A stretch of DNA of 64,000 bases from UBA2336 sp046294915 (GTDB lineage: Bacteria; Bacteroidota; Bacteroidia; Cytophagales; Cyclobacteriaceae): assembly GCA_046294915.1 (NCBI GenBank), contig JBKBOE010000002.1, positions 15,749 to 79,748 on the forward strand, written 5' to 3'. The stretch's first letter is position 1. The number at the start of each line of letters is the position of its first letter. The position numbers and the translations under genes are program-made. Shown here piece by piece: positions 7,166 through 16,346 of the stretch. Below the pieces are notes generated by a model. It saw only the letters and a list, made by a program, of their open reading frames with translations. It was not told where the DNA came from and ran no database searches.

Positions 7166-8476
7166 TTGGACGAACCTCCCAGTGAGCCCTTACTGCACGC
7201 ATTATCGGCAATCGGCCCGATGACTGTACTCAGTCTGGCCGTTATTTTTCTATTGCTGATCATTTCCGGATTGGTATCGGCATCGGAGGTTGCCTTTTTC
7301 TCGCTCAAACCGGATGACCTCGACCGTTGCCGTGATCGCAATTCGAAGCCCGACATGGCCATTATTGATTTGTTGAACAGTCCGCGCCAGTTACTCGCCA
7401 CCATCCTAATTATAAACAATACCGTTAATGTTGCCATTGTTACCCTTTCAACATTTTTAATGTGGGAACTTTCCGGAACACGAAGACCCGAAGAACTGAT
7501 TGTGCTTGGCGTTACTTTAACGGTTACCATCGCCATTACTTTTTTCGGAGAAATCGTCCCTAAAGTATACGCTACCAAACACAACATGAGCATGGCCCGG
7601 CTGCTATCAGGCCTTTGGAAAATACTGATTGTACTTTGCCGGCCAATTTCCGTTCCTCTTATGAAGATGAGCAGCTTTGTTGAAAAGCGGTTTGAAAAAA
7701 AAGGATACCAGGCCACCGTTGAAGAACTGCATCAGGCCCTCGAAATTGCCACGAGCACCGAGGAAACATCGCGCGAAGAGAAAGAAATCCTGAGAGGCAT
7801 CGTTAACTTCGGCACGATTACCGTTAGGCAAATCATGCAGTCGAGGGTTGACATTGCAGCCGTTGACATGGATAAAAATTTCCATGAATTAATGGAGTAT
7901 ATTAAAGGGTCGGGCTTCTCACGTATGCCGGTGTACCGTGAAACTCTCGATAAAATTGAAGGAGTGCTTCATATCAAAGACCTCCTGCCGTTCATTAACC
8001 GTGAGGGAACATTCAACTGGCAATCGCTGGTGCGCCCGGGGTTTTTTGTTCCGGAAACAAAAAAGATTGACAGTCTGCTAAAGGATTTCCAGGAAAAGCA
8101 TGTGCACATGGCCATTGTAGTGGATGAGTATGGAGGAACATCAGGGCTGGTTACCCTCGAAGACGTAATTGAGGAAATCATTGGTGAAATTAACGATGAG
8201 TTTGATGAGGCCGGACAGTTTGTGCAACGCATTGATGACCGTACCTTTATGGCAGAAGGAAGAATATCGCTTCACGATTTCTGCAAGGCACTTTCTATAC
8301 CTGCCGATACGTTTGATGAGGTGCGCGGGGAAAGTGAATCGCTGGGAGGACTGATCCTTGAGTTAAATGAAGGATTTCCGGCCGTTGGCGATCGCATAAC
8401 CTACCGGCAATTTGCATTCACCATCGAATCGCTGGATAAAAAACGAATCAGGCGGGTACGGGTAACGGTTTCATGA
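7166..8476 (+). CDS. gldE: Gliding motility-associated protein GldE (CNNM/CBS/CorC_HlyC)
   Basis: Inner-membrane protein of the CNNM/hemolysin-C-like family associated with gliding/T9SS in Bacteroidota. The 436 residues comprise an N-terminal DUF21 membrane domain (about 15-170, with SGLVSASEVAFFSL and FFGEIVPK), two CBS domains (about 210-330, with MPVYRE and VDEYGGTSGLVTLEDV) and a C-terminal CorC_HlyC domain. I take the TTG start at 7166 because DEPPSEPLLHAL fits the family N-terminus; the next option is ATG 7220. It overlaps gldD by 4 bp (ATGA), which indicates translational coupling. Confidence 0.93.
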   Translation: MDEPPSEPLLHALSAIGPMTVLSLAVIFLLLIISGLVSASEVAFFSLKPDDLDRCRDRNSKPDMAIIDLLNSPRQLLATILIINNTVNVAIVTLSTFLMWELSGTRRPEELIVLGVTLTVTIAITFFGEIVPKVYATKHNMSMARLLSGLWKILIVLCRPISVPLMKMSSFVEKRFEKKGYQATVEELHQALEIATSTEETSREEKEILRGIVNFGTITVRQIMQSRVDIAAVDMDKNFHELMEYIKGSGFSRMPVYRETLDKIEGVLHIKDLLPFINREGTFNWQSLVRPGFFVPETKKIDSLLKDFQEKHVHMAIVVDEYGGTSGLVTLEDVIEEIIGEINDEFDEAGQFVQRIDDRTFMAEGRISLHDFCKALSIPADTFDEVRGESESLGGLILELNEGFPAVGDRITYRQFAFTIESLDKKRIRRVRVTVS

Positions 8477-9096
8477 ACAATACCAGAATGAAAGCAAGGC
8501 AGTCTATGGCTAAATTTTCAATTGTAGCTACAGCTTTGGCCATGATCAGTCTTTCATCCGGCTGCCAGCGCGAGTTTCTGCCAAAACCCATCGGTTACAA
8601 CCGCCTGATACTGCCCGATCCTGAATACGTTGCCTTGCCCGATTCTCTTCCGTATTCATTCGAATACTCCCGGCATGCCCGGCTACTGGCTGATACTTCG
8701 GGCTTTAGTGAACGGTATTGGATTGAATTGTACTATCCGATGTTGAAGTCGAATATTCATATAACCTATAAGCCCATTCAAAACAGCCAGCAACTGCTGA
8801 AAGAGTTTGTGAACGATGCCTACACGCTGGCAGCCAAGCACCAAATAAAAGCTTATGCCATTGATGAAGCTATTGTAAAAACCCCCACCGGAAAAACAGC
8901 CGTAGTGGTGGAGTTGCAGGGCGAAGTACCCAGCCAGATGCAGTTTACCATTACCGATTCCACTAAAAATTTTCTACGCGGTGCCCTTTACTTCAACACC
9001 AAAGTGCATAACGATTCACTGAAGCCCGCCATCGAATACATGAAGAAGGATATTATGCACATCATTAACACATTTGCATGGAACCCAATCCAATAA
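8473..9096 (+). CDS. gldD: Gliding motility lipoprotein GldD
   Basis: A lipoprotein required for gliding and type IX secretion in Flavobacterium; its exact step is unknown. The 207 residues begin with a basic n-region, a hydrophobic core and a lipobox ending SSGC (C31). The family motif GYNRLILPDPEYVALPDSLP lies at about 38-57, and WIELYYPMLKSNIHITYKP follows. It overlaps gldE by 4 bp. The gldE-gldD order is strongly conserved and supports the call. Confidence 0.93.
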   Translation: MNNTRMKARQSMAKFSIVATALAMISLSSGCQREFLPKPIGYNRLILPDPEYVALPDSLPYSFEYSRHARLLADTSGFSERYWIELYYPMLKSNIHITYKPIQNSQQLLKEFVNDAYTLAAKHQIKAYAIDEAIVKTPTGKTAVVVELQGEVPSQMQFTITDSTKNFLRGALYFNTKVHNDSLKPAIEYMKKDIMHIINTFAWNPIQ

Positions 9097-9098
9097 TA

Positions 9099-10253
9099 AT
9101 GCTTACGGCTAAACGCAATAAATTTACTTTACCTCCCTCCATTGCTTACCTGAATTGCGCGTACATGTCGCCTATGCTGAAAAGCGTAGAAAAAGCAGGC
9201 ATCCGCGGCCTGCGCAAAAAAAGAAACCCGGCTGTTATTTCTACCGATGATTTTTTTGCAGATACCGAATTACTGCGCACAGCCTTTGCCCGGCTTATCC
9301 ATGCTGCTGAACCCAGGCGCATCGTTATTATCCCGTCCGTTTCATACGGAATGGCCAATGTGGTTAAAAACCTGCCGATACAACGGGGTGAACACATTAT
9401 TGTCGCTGCCGAACAATTTCCCAGCAACTATTACCCCTGGAAAACCTTATGTGATGAAACCGGTGCAGGGGTGAACGTTATATCGCCCCCCGATGAGTTT
9501 GTTAACCGGGGCAAGGTGTGGAATGAGCGAATCCTGGAAGCCATTACTCCTAAAACCCGGGCGGTGGCTATAGGGCATGTGCATTGGGCTGACGGCACCC
9601 GGTTTGACCTGGAGGCTATACGCAAGCGAACAACGGATGTTGGGGCATTATTGATTATTGACGGAACACAATCGGTCGGAGCCCTTCCATTTAATGTGCA
9701 AACCATCCGGCCGGATGCGCTTATTTGTGCCGGGTACAAATGGCTGCTTGGTCCGTACTCCATTGGCCTGGCTTATTATGGCGAATATTTTAGCAATGGT
9801 AAGCCGGTGGAAGAAAACTGGATTAACCGGCAGCACAGCGAAAATTTTGCAGGCCTGGTAAATTACCAGAATGCCTACCAGCCGGGGGCACTCCGCTATG
9901 AAGTGGGCGAGCACAGCAATTTTATTCTGGTGCCCATGTTGCTAAAAGCCATTCAGCAACTGAACAACTGGGGCACGGAACGAATCCAGGAATATTGCCG
10001 GCAGTTAAGTACTCCGGCAATAGAATCGTTGAAAGTTATGGGGTACCGGATTGAAGATGAAAACTGGCGTGGAAGTCATTTGTTTGGCATCCGTTTACCG
10101 GATGGAGTGGGGATGGAAAAAGTTAAACACGCTCTGTTGAAAAATAAAGTGTTTGTTTCTTACCGGGGCAATGCCGTTCGGGTGGCTCCAAATGTTTACA
10201 ACACGGTTACCGACATGAATAAACTAACAAAAGCATTAACGAAAATCAGGTAG
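9099..10253 (+). CDS. PLP-dependent aminotransferase, class V (cysteine desulfurase/kynureninase-like)
   Basis: About 384 residues of the class V aminotransferase fold. The PLP Schiff-base lysine is K214 in GYKWLLGPYS, and the preceding DGTQSVGALPF holds the ring-stacking aspartate and serine. SVSYGMANV near residue 75 fits the phosphate-binding turn. It lacks a desulfurase active-site Cys loop that I can recognise, so the substrate is not assigned; isopenicillin N epimerase-like or kynureninase-like proteins are closest. ATG 9099 follows the gldD stop directly; ATG 9078 inside gldD would add seven residues. Confidence 0.85.
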   Translation: MLTAKRNKFTLPPSIAYLNCAYMSPMLKSVEKAGIRGLRKKRNPAVISTDDFFADTELLRTAFARLIHAAEPRRIVIIPSVSYGMANVVKNLPIQRGEHIIVAAEQFPSNYYPWKTLCDETGAGVNVISPPDEFVNRGKVWNERILEAITPKTRAVAIGHVHWADGTRFDLEAIRKRTTDVGALLIIDGTQSVGALPFNVQTIRPDALICAGYKWLLGPYSIGLAYYGEYFSNGKPVEENWINRQHSENFAGLVNYQNAYQPGALRYEVGEHSNFILVPMLLKAIQQLNNWGTERIQEYCRQLSTPAIESLKVMGYRIEDENWRGSHLFGIRLPDGVGMEKVKHALLKNKVFVSYRGNAVRVAPNVYNTVTDMNKLTKALTKIR

Positions 10254-10814
10254 GGTTACCGGCAGATCAAATTCCTGAAAAATTTCCCATGCTTTTCCGT
10301 TATGCTTTAGTAAAGCAATTTGCTTGGTCAAAAAATCACCGCTGAATGGTTTATCCTTAAACTCATCCCAGGCAGTTTTGAAAGCTGCTTTTTTCAAATC
10401 GCGAAAGGCCAGCGTTACGTGCGGATGAAACGGATGGTTTTTATGGTTGGCATTGAACAGGTTAAGTTCCTGCCGGCAAAACCTTGCCAATTTTCGCTGC
10501 AGATTATCCAGTGCTTCGGATTGCTGTATCTCAACAAACAGTACCCGTGGCGGAAAACAGCCAAAGTTTTGGAACTGAACCTGAACAGGCGAACAGGTTG
10601 AAAAAAAATAATTCAACTTTTCGATAAGGACTTTCTCTTTTTCGCATTTCCACTGAAACGGCATGTGCAGTGTAATGTGGGGTGGCGACCTTAGCGCTGC
10701 GCTGCTTCCGTACACATTCCGGAAATATTCCTTTAGGTCTGTTATGGTAGAGGCAAACGGTTCAGGCAGCACTATGGCAATGAAGTAAAGATTCTTCTCC
10801 TTACGTGCATTCAC
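10236..10814 (-). CDS. 2'-5' RNA ligase / cyclic phosphodiesterase family protein (2H fold)
   Basis: A 192-residue 2H-phosphoesterase superfamily protein. The two catalytic HxT motifs are present: H46-I-T48 in SPPHITLHMPF and H132-V-T134 in HPHVTLAFRD. Family members hydrolyse or ligate 2',5' or 2',3'-cyclic nucleotide ends; the physiological RNA is unknown. Its 3' end overlaps the convergent aminotransferase gene by 18 bp, and it lies 2 bp downstream of the dipeptidyl peptidase gene on the same strand. Confidence 0.9.
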   Translation of the reverse strand: MNARKEKNLYFIAIVLPEPFASTITDLKEYFRNVYGSSAALRSPPHITLHMPFQWKCEKEKVLIEKLNYFFSTCSPVQVQFQNFGCFPPRVLFVEIQQSEALDNLQRKLARFCRQELNLFNANHKNHPFHPHVTLAFRDLKKAAFKTAWDEFKDKPFSGDFLTKQIALLKHNGKAWEIFQEFDLPVTLPDFR

Positions 10815-10816
10815 CG

Positions 10817-12979
10817 CTACAGCTTTTCCAGAATAAACTCCGTCATCATGGTATATAAATGATGGCGCCTCCGGGCTCCGCGTATTCCGTGCGGATCATC
10901 CGGATAATAAAACGACCGGAACTGCTTGCCCGCATTGATCAGGGCATCCTGCAAGGCTACCGAGTTTTGAAAGTGCACGTTATCATCTCCGGTACCGTGG
11001 ATGAGCATAAAGTAGTCACTAAGTCTGTCGGCAAATTTAATGGGCGAATTGTTATCATACCCGCTGGCATTATCAACGGGTAAACTCATGTACCGTTCTG
11101 TATAAACATTATCGTAATACCGCCAGTTGGTTACGGGCGCTCCGGCAATACCCAGTTTATACACGCCAGCGCCCTTTGTCATAACCAACGATGCCATAAA
11201 GCCGCCATAGCTCCATCCATAAATTCCAAGCCGACTGCCATCTACATACGGCAGTGAGGCGAGATATTTTCCGCCAGCCAGCAAATCCTCCAATTCCATT
11301 TTGCCCATTTCCTTATAGGTTTGCTTCACAAATTTTTCTCCGCGGTAGCCTGAACCGCGGGTATCCAGTGTAACTACGAGGTAGCCTTTCTGAACCAGTA
11401 ACTGTCCCCAGGTGTCAGGGCCATAGGCATCGCGTACACTTGGCGAACGTGGACCGCTGTATTGAAATACCATGACCGGATACTTTTTTGACTGATCAAA
11501 ATCGCGAGGCTTCATAATGGTCGCATCCAGTTGCGTTACGCCATCGGCAGACGGATACATGAAGAACTCTTTGGTAACAAGACCGTACTCTTCCGCCTTC
11601 CTGCCAAGTGCTTCGTTGGTTTCAAGCACCCTCATCTGCTTGTTCCCTTTTATCTGAAATAAAGTTACCTGCAAAGGCTGCGTAGCACTGGTGAAGTAAT
11701 CGAGGTAGTATTGGCAGTCGGTGCTCAGGTTTATGGTATGGGTGCCCGGCTTCACGGTTAATACAGTTTTCTTCTTGCCATCATAGCTGATGGCATAAAA
11801 CTGGCGGCTAAGGTGCCCGCCTTCTGTAGAGAGGTAGTATATGTTTTTAGATTTCTCATCCGCTCCAAGAAATTCAGTAACTTCCCAATCACCTCGGGTA
11901 ATCTGGTTAAGTAGTTTTCCATCAAGCGTATAGAGATACAAATGTTTATACCCGCTTTGTTCGCTGGAATAAATAAAGTGTTTACCATCGTTCAGGTAGG
12001 TGAGGTCATCACAATAGTCAATATCAACATACGTATCATTCTTCTCGGTTAATACCACTTTGCTGGCACCCGTAGTTGCATCGGCATGAAGAATATCGAG
12101 CACATTCTGCAGGCGGTTCAGCCTGCGGATAGAAAGTACATTGGGGTTGGTCGTCCATTTAACGCGTGGAATATAAATATCCGTTTCGCTGCCTATGTCG
12201 GCTTTTATCTTTTTACCGGTTGCCAGATCATAGATCCATATTTCCACCACCGAGTTGGCTTCACCGGCTTTTGGATACTTGAATACATAGTCTTCCGGAT
12301 ACAGCGCTCCTTTGTTCCACTTTTGCATGGTGTATTGCCTCACGTTCGATTCATCAAAGCGATGGTAAGCCAGTTTTTTTCCATCGGGTGACCAGTAAAA
12401 GGCTTTGGCAAAACTGAATTCCTCTTCATACACCCAGTCGGTGCTGCCGTTTATAATATGATTGAACTTACCGTCATCGGTAACCTGCACTTCCTTCATG
12501 GTAGAAAGGTTAACATAAAACAGGTTGTTGTTGCGCACAAACGCCACGTTGGCCGCATCGGGAGAAAAGGTTGCATAGGATTGCTTCCCGTTGGGTGAAA
12601 GTTTTTGAAGGGTTTTGGTTGTAAGGTCGTAGATATAGTATTCCGCTTTGAATGATCTCCGATAGATGCCTTCACGTTCTGTCATCAGCAGTAACTTTTT
12701 CTCATCGCTGCTGAATTCATAATCCTGAATGGAAATTTTTGGGGAAAGTGCATCGCCATCGCAAAGTGTTTCCTCGGCCTGGCCTGTTGTAATCGAAAAC
12801 CGTGAAATAACGTTTCCTTCCTGCGATGAATAGTACTTGCCGTCCTTCATCCAGTTTATTCCGTACACGGAACGTGTGGCAAAGGTATTTCGAAGGGTGA
12901 AGTCATCAATAGAAATTTGTTTCTGCGCATATGTAGCAAGTACCTGGAACACAAGCAGGGTTGTAATTATTCTTTTCAT
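10817..12979 (-). CDS. Dipeptidyl peptidase IV (S9 family serine peptidase)
   Basis: An exported 720-residue prolyl dipeptidase that would release X-Pro dipeptides in the periplasm. A signal peptide (about 1-18, ending TYAQ) precedes the eight-bladed beta-propeller with SSDEKKLLLMTE, WSPDGKKLAYHRFDE and the DWVYEEEF glutamate pair that binds the substrate N-terminus. The C-terminal alpha/beta-hydrolase domain carries S590 (GWSYGG), D665 (GDDNVHFQN) and H697 (DDPHGIRG). This is the complete DPP4 triad at normal length. It is first in a two-gene unit with the 2H-fold gene. Confidence 0.95.
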   Translation of the reverse strand: MKRIITTLLVFQVLATYAQKQISIDDFTLRNTFATRSVYGINWMKDGKYYSSQEGNVISRFSITTGQAEETLCDGDALSPKISIQDYEFSSDEKKLLLMTEREGIYRRSFKAEYYIYDLTTKTLQKLSPNGKQSYATFSPDAANVAFVRNNNLFYVNLSTMKEVQVTDDGKFNHIINGSTDWVYEEEFSFAKAFYWSPDGKKLAYHRFDESNVRQYTMQKWNKGALYPEDYVFKYPKAGEANSVVEIWIYDLATGKKIKADIGSETDIYIPRVKWTTNPNVLSIRRLNRLQNVLDILHADATTGASKVVLTEKNDTYVDIDYCDDLTYLNDGKHFIYSSEQSGYKHLYLYTLDGKLLNQITRGDWEVTEFLGADEKSKNIYYLSTEGGHLSRQFYAISYDGKKKTVLTVKPGTHTINLSTDCQYYLDYFTSATQPLQVTLFQIKGNKQMRVLETNEALGRKAEEYGLVTKEFFMYPSADGVTQLDATIMKPRDFDQSKKYPVMVFQYSGPRSPSVRDAYGPDTWGQLLVQKGYLVVTLDTRGSGYRGEKFVKQTYKEMGKMELEDLLAGGKYLASLPYVDGSRLGIYGWSYGGFMASLVMTKGAGVYKLGIAGAPVTNWRYYDNVYTERYMSLPVDNASGYDNNSPIKFADRLSDYFMLIHGTGDDNVHFQNSVALQDALINAGKQFRSFYYPDDPHGIRGARRRHHLYTMMTEFILEKL

Positions 12980-13141
12980 CTTATTCAGGTTTCAATACGG
13001 TTTCAAATTTTGCATTAAAAAAATTGAAATTGCAATGGATGGGGTGCAGTCGGATAAATTACCGGATGACCGATATGGATAAAAAAAGAAGTCCGGTATC
13101 TATAATTGAAGACGGTTTAATTCATTAAAAGTAAGAAAAGC

Positions 13142-13696
13142 TTAAAATTCAATTGGAACAGATACCACAGTCTGATCCCACAATAAGATCATTTCCACTT
13201 CCTCGCCCATTTTTTCAAACTGAATGGTAAACTGTTCAAACAGTCGATCCTGTTTCACCGCATGAACGGGAACCGCGAGTACGTCAAGTGCGGGGTCACG
13301 GTTTGCTTCCATTTTGCTGTTCACACCCCACTGTCCATGTTCCGAATTAAAAATAACTGTCCAGGTTACCGAATCAGGGATTGTCCAAAGACTGTATTTT
13401 CCTGGTGGCAGTTTTTTTCCTTCAATGGTTAAGGTTTTGTTGGTTTCAAACACCGTGGCCTCGTTAGCTCCGGTACGCCATACTTTTCCATAAAGCACAA
13501 GTGCCCCAAAAATTTCGCGTCCTTTTTTATACGGGCGGTTGTAAAACACCCGCAGGCGCAGCCCGTTTTCTTCAAAAACTACCTCTTGCTCGGGGCTATA
13601 CGATTTGGTGCGTTTATACCGGATGTACTCCACCATTAGGACCAGCCCAATAATAAGCACCGCACCAACGGCCGAAAAGATCAAAAATTTCTTCAT
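13142..13696 (-). CDS. DUF2911 family protein, membrane anchored
   Basis: A 184-residue protein with an N-terminal membrane segment (about 4-24), followed by a DUF2911 domain. The family core is seen in FYNRPYKKGREIFG, GKVWRTGANEATVFET and LPPGKYSLWTIPD. The function of the family is unknown; it is common in Bacteroidota periplasmic proteins. It is monocistronic and divergent from the small membrane gene and LOG gene to the right. Confidence 0.88.
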   Translation of the reverse strand: MKKFLIFSAVGAVLIIGLVLMVEYIRYKRTKSYSPEQEVVFEENGLRLRVFYNRPYKKGREIFGALVLYGKVWRTGANEATVFETNKTLTIEGKKLPPGKYSLWTIPDSVTWTVIFNSEHGQWGVNSKMEANRDPALDVLAVPVHAVKQDRLFEQFTIQFEKMGEEVEMILLWDQTVVSVPIEF

Positions 13697-13810
13697 AGAG
13701 GTTGTTTACGGAAGTATTCTACAAATTAAAACTTAGAAACAATTTTCATTTCTGCTATAAAAATTATCCCGATAGGGCTATTTTTACGAGACCCAATCAA
13801 TTTCTCAGCT

Positions 13811-13930
13811 ATGGATGCATCGTGGACTCCCTTTTACGTAGTAATTGCCCTGTTTGTTCTGGCCATTATCTCACCATGGATTTTTCCGAACAAAATGGTG
13901 AGCAAGGACAAGCACGACAACAAGTTTTAA
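13811..13930 (+). CDS. Possible 39-residue single-span membrane protein
   Basis: A short reading frame, ATG 13811 to TAA 13930, starts MDASWTPFYVV and has one hydrophobic helix (about 8-24) followed by a basic, charged tail ending KDKHDNKF. The inside-positive topology and in-frame stop just 17 bp before the LOG gene make a real small protein plausible. I do not recognise a family. Confidence 0.5.
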   Translation: MDASWTPFYVVIALFVLAIISPWIFPNKMVSKDKHDNKF

Positions 13931-13947
13931 ACATCTATATTTTTCTA

Positions 13948-14484
13948 ATGAACATTGCCGTTTTCTGCGGCTCAGCAAAAGGAAAAAATTCTGTTTATGC
14001 TGATGCCGCACGAGAGCTGGGCATGTTGCTGGCACAGCGTAACCATACCTTAATTTATGGTGGTGGCAACATCGGGCTTATGGGTATTCTGGCTGATGCC
14101 GTGTTAAGCCGGGGCGGCAGGGTTATAGGTATTATTCCTGGATTTCTATTCGAAAAAGAAGTAGGCCACACCGGCCTCAGCCAATTGGAGATTGTAGGCA
14201 GCATGCACGAGCGTAAAAAACGCATGGCCGATCTGGCCGATGCCTTTATTATGATGCCGGGCGGATGGGGAACACTGGATGAAACCGCGGAGATTTTAAC
14301 CTGGCGGCAATTAGGCCTGATTACACAGCCATTGGTTATTTTGAATATCAATTCATTTTTCGATCCGCTGATCGAACAAATGAACCGTATGACAAAAGAA
14401 GGTTTTTTAAAACCCGCACACCTTAATTCCGTTATCATTGATGGCTCACCGGCCAGGCTACTCGATCAGCTCAGCAACTTGTGA
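13948..14484 (+). CDS. LOG-family nucleotide phosphoribohydrolase (TIGR00730)
   Basis: A 178-residue cytosolic protein of the Lonely Guy family, which cleaves nucleoside 5'-monophosphates to base and ribose 5-phosphate. It starts MNIAVFCGSAKG, has the YGGGNIGLMG nucleotide loop and the signature PGGWGTLDETAEI with the catalytic Arg/Glu region. An open frame extends upstream to 13702, but this ATG matches the family N-terminus and lets the small membrane gene end before it. Confidence 0.93.
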   Translation: MNIAVFCGSAKGKNSVYADAARELGMLLAQRNHTLIYGGGNIGLMGILADAVLSRGGRVIGIIPGFLFEKEVGHTGLSQLEIVGSMHERKKRMADLADAFIMMPGGWGTLDETAEILTWRQLGLITQPLVILNINSFFDPLIEQMNRMTKEGFLKPAHLNSVIIDGSPARLLDQLSNL

Positions 14485-14524
14485 AGCCTGAATAAAAGTT
14501 AAGTACCTTGTCGTACAAACGGAC

Positions 14525-15760
14525 ATGAAAAGGTTTATTATCAGTTCGCTTTTCGTTGCGATTTTCCTTCGGATTAGTTCCGCGCAAAATCTTGGGTTTA
14601 CCATTACTAATGGTAAGCAGCGTGTAGATATCCCTATTGAAGTGATCAATAACCTGATTATTGTTCCGGTAATCCTCAATGAGACACTTCCGCTCAAATT
14701 TATTGTTGACACCGGAGTACGCACGGCCATCCTCACCCAAAAGGCCTTTTCCGATATTCTTCAACTTCAATACAGCAGGAAATACTCCATATCGGGTGCG
14801 GGTGGTGAAAAACTGATCGATGCATACGTTACCAACAACGTTTCGCTCCGGTTACCCGGTGTTGAAGGCAAAGGGCATGCTTTGCTCGTATTGGAAGAAG
14901 ACTACCTGGAGCTTCGCAATTACCTGGGTACTGATGTTCATGGAATTCTTGGTTACGAACTGTTCAGCAGGTTCGTTGTAAAATTTGACTACCAGAAAAA
15001 AATCATGACCTTAATAATGCCCCATAAATTCAAACCCGGCCGCAAATACACAGCTATCCCTATTCGCATTCAGGACACCAAACCCTACCTGCTGGCCCCC
15101 ATAAGCATTGACCAAGGGCACGCATTAAATGCCAAGCTGCTGGTAGATACCGGTGCCAGCCACGGATTGATGCTTGAGCCGGAGTCGGATGAGCGCATTC
15201 GGTTGCCCGAAAAAACAGTAAGCGGAACTATTGGAAGAGGGCTTGGCGGACCTATTTCTGGTAAAATAGGCCGCATTGAGTCGATTGAATTAGGCGGGCG
15301 TACCTTGCGTAAAGTGCTCGTTAACTTTCCCGACAGCAACAGCTATTATGCCGACTCGCTGTATATCGAACGTGTTGACCGCAATGGTACACTGGGTGGT
15401 GAAATACTCAGTCGATTCCATGTAATCATTAATTTTCCGCATGAAAAAATTTTTCTCAGGCCAACCAGCGCGTTTAACAAACAATTTTATTTTAACCTGA
15501 GTGGCGTCAGCATAAGAGCCAAGGGATCTTCACTACGAGCATTTGAAGTATCCGAAGTACGCTCCGCTTCGGTTGGCGAACGAGCAGGGATACTTCCCGG
15601 TGATAACATCATTGCCATTAACAACATTCCTGCCCAGGAAATGAAACTTCACCAGATTTATGCCCTCTTTAACTCCAGGCCCGGACGAAAATTAAGACTG
15701 GAAATTGACCGGGGTGGCGTAAAGAAAGTAATTAACCTGGTACTCGAAAGCCAGATTTAA
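14525..15760 (+). CDS. Retropepsin-like aspartyl protease with C-terminal PDZ domain
   Basis: A 411-residue exported protein with a signal peptide (about 1-20, ending RISSA). Two retropepsin-like half-domains carry D62 (FIVDTG) and D208 (LLVDTGASHG), so both catalytic aspartates of a single-chain pepsin-like fold are present. A PDZ domain (about 325-405, with GERAGILPGDNIIAINNIP) follows. Such proteins are frequent in Bacteroidota periplasm; the substrate is unknown. It ends 4 bp into the convergent receiver-like gene. Confidence 0.9.
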   Translation: MKRFIISSLFVAIFLRISSAQNLGFTITNGKQRVDIPIEVINNLIIVPVILNETLPLKFIVDTGVRTAILTQKAFSDILQLQYSRKYSISGAGGEKLIDAYVTNNVSLRLPGVEGKGHALLVLEEDYLELRNYLGTDVHGILGYELFSRFVVKFDYQKKIMTLIMPHKFKPGRKYTAIPIRIQDTKPYLLAPISIDQGHALNAKLLVDTGASHGLMLEPESDERIRLPEKTVSGTIGRGLGGPISGKIGRIESIELGGRTLRKVLVNFPDSNSYYADSLYIERVDRNGTLGGEILSRFHVIINFPHEKIFLRPTSAFNKQFYFNLSGVSIRAKGSSLRAFEVSEVRSASVGERAGILPGDNIIAINNIPAQEMKLHQIYALFNSRPGRKLRLEIDRGGVKKVINLVLESQI

Positions 15761-16233
15761 CTGAACAGTTTTAGCAATTCACGCCTGCGCTTATTGTAAG
15801 CCTCAGTCAGATACTGCCGGGTTCTTCTGAGTTTCAATGAATTTCTGAGTACATGAAGGAGCGCCTCCCCTGTAAAATTTTTCTTCAATACATAATCGGC
15901 TATCTCATTGGATGGCAGTGCTTCTACAAAATTAGAATTTTTTAAAACCGTAATCGGAACGTCCTTAGTCTTACGGTTAGCCGATAGGGTAGCTACGGTG
16001 TCGCTCAGTTCCTGCCTGCCGATGTTGTCATCAATCAAAATATAATTCGGACGGAACTGCAACAGGCGTTGCCAGATGCTCTTCACGTCAAATGCAATTT
16101 CAGCGATAATCCGGTGACCGGGCACGCGCTGCAGCACCTCGCGCATATTGCTCAACTCTATTGGATTGTTACCCACCAGCAGAATATTCACTGCTTTATC
16201 CGGTTTGGATGTAGATTTGATCTTTGTTTCCAT
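15757..16233 (-). CDS. Receiver-domain protein with degenerate acidic pocket
   Basis: A 158-residue CheY-like protein with no output domain. The chain follows the receiver pattern: ILLVGNNP (18-24), PNYILIDDN with D68/D69 at the phosphoacceptor position, VPITVL with the conserved Thr, and YVLKKNF with the conserved Lys near 117. The N-terminal acidic pair that binds magnesium is replaced by G21-N22-N23, so phosphorylation may be lost or altered. A basic C-terminal helix follows. It is divergent from the FAD oxidoreductase gene of the polyketide locus, 71-113 bp away depending on start. Confidence 0.78.
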   Translation of the reverse strand: METKIKSTSKPDKAVNILLVGNNPIELSNMREVLQRVPGHRIIAEIAFDVKSIWQRLLQFRPNYILIDDNIGRQELSDTVATLSANRKTKDVPITVLKNSNFVEALPSNEIADYVLKKNFTGEALLHVLRNSLKLRRTRQYLTEAYNKRRRELLKLFS

Positions 16234-16346
16234 AAGCCAACTACAGATTAAACAGACGAATAACGAAAAAGGTTACCCCTGCCGCGTGTCTTTTTTATTA
16301 CCTTTTGCAAAAAAACATAACCAACTCAAGTAATTCTTTAATTCAT

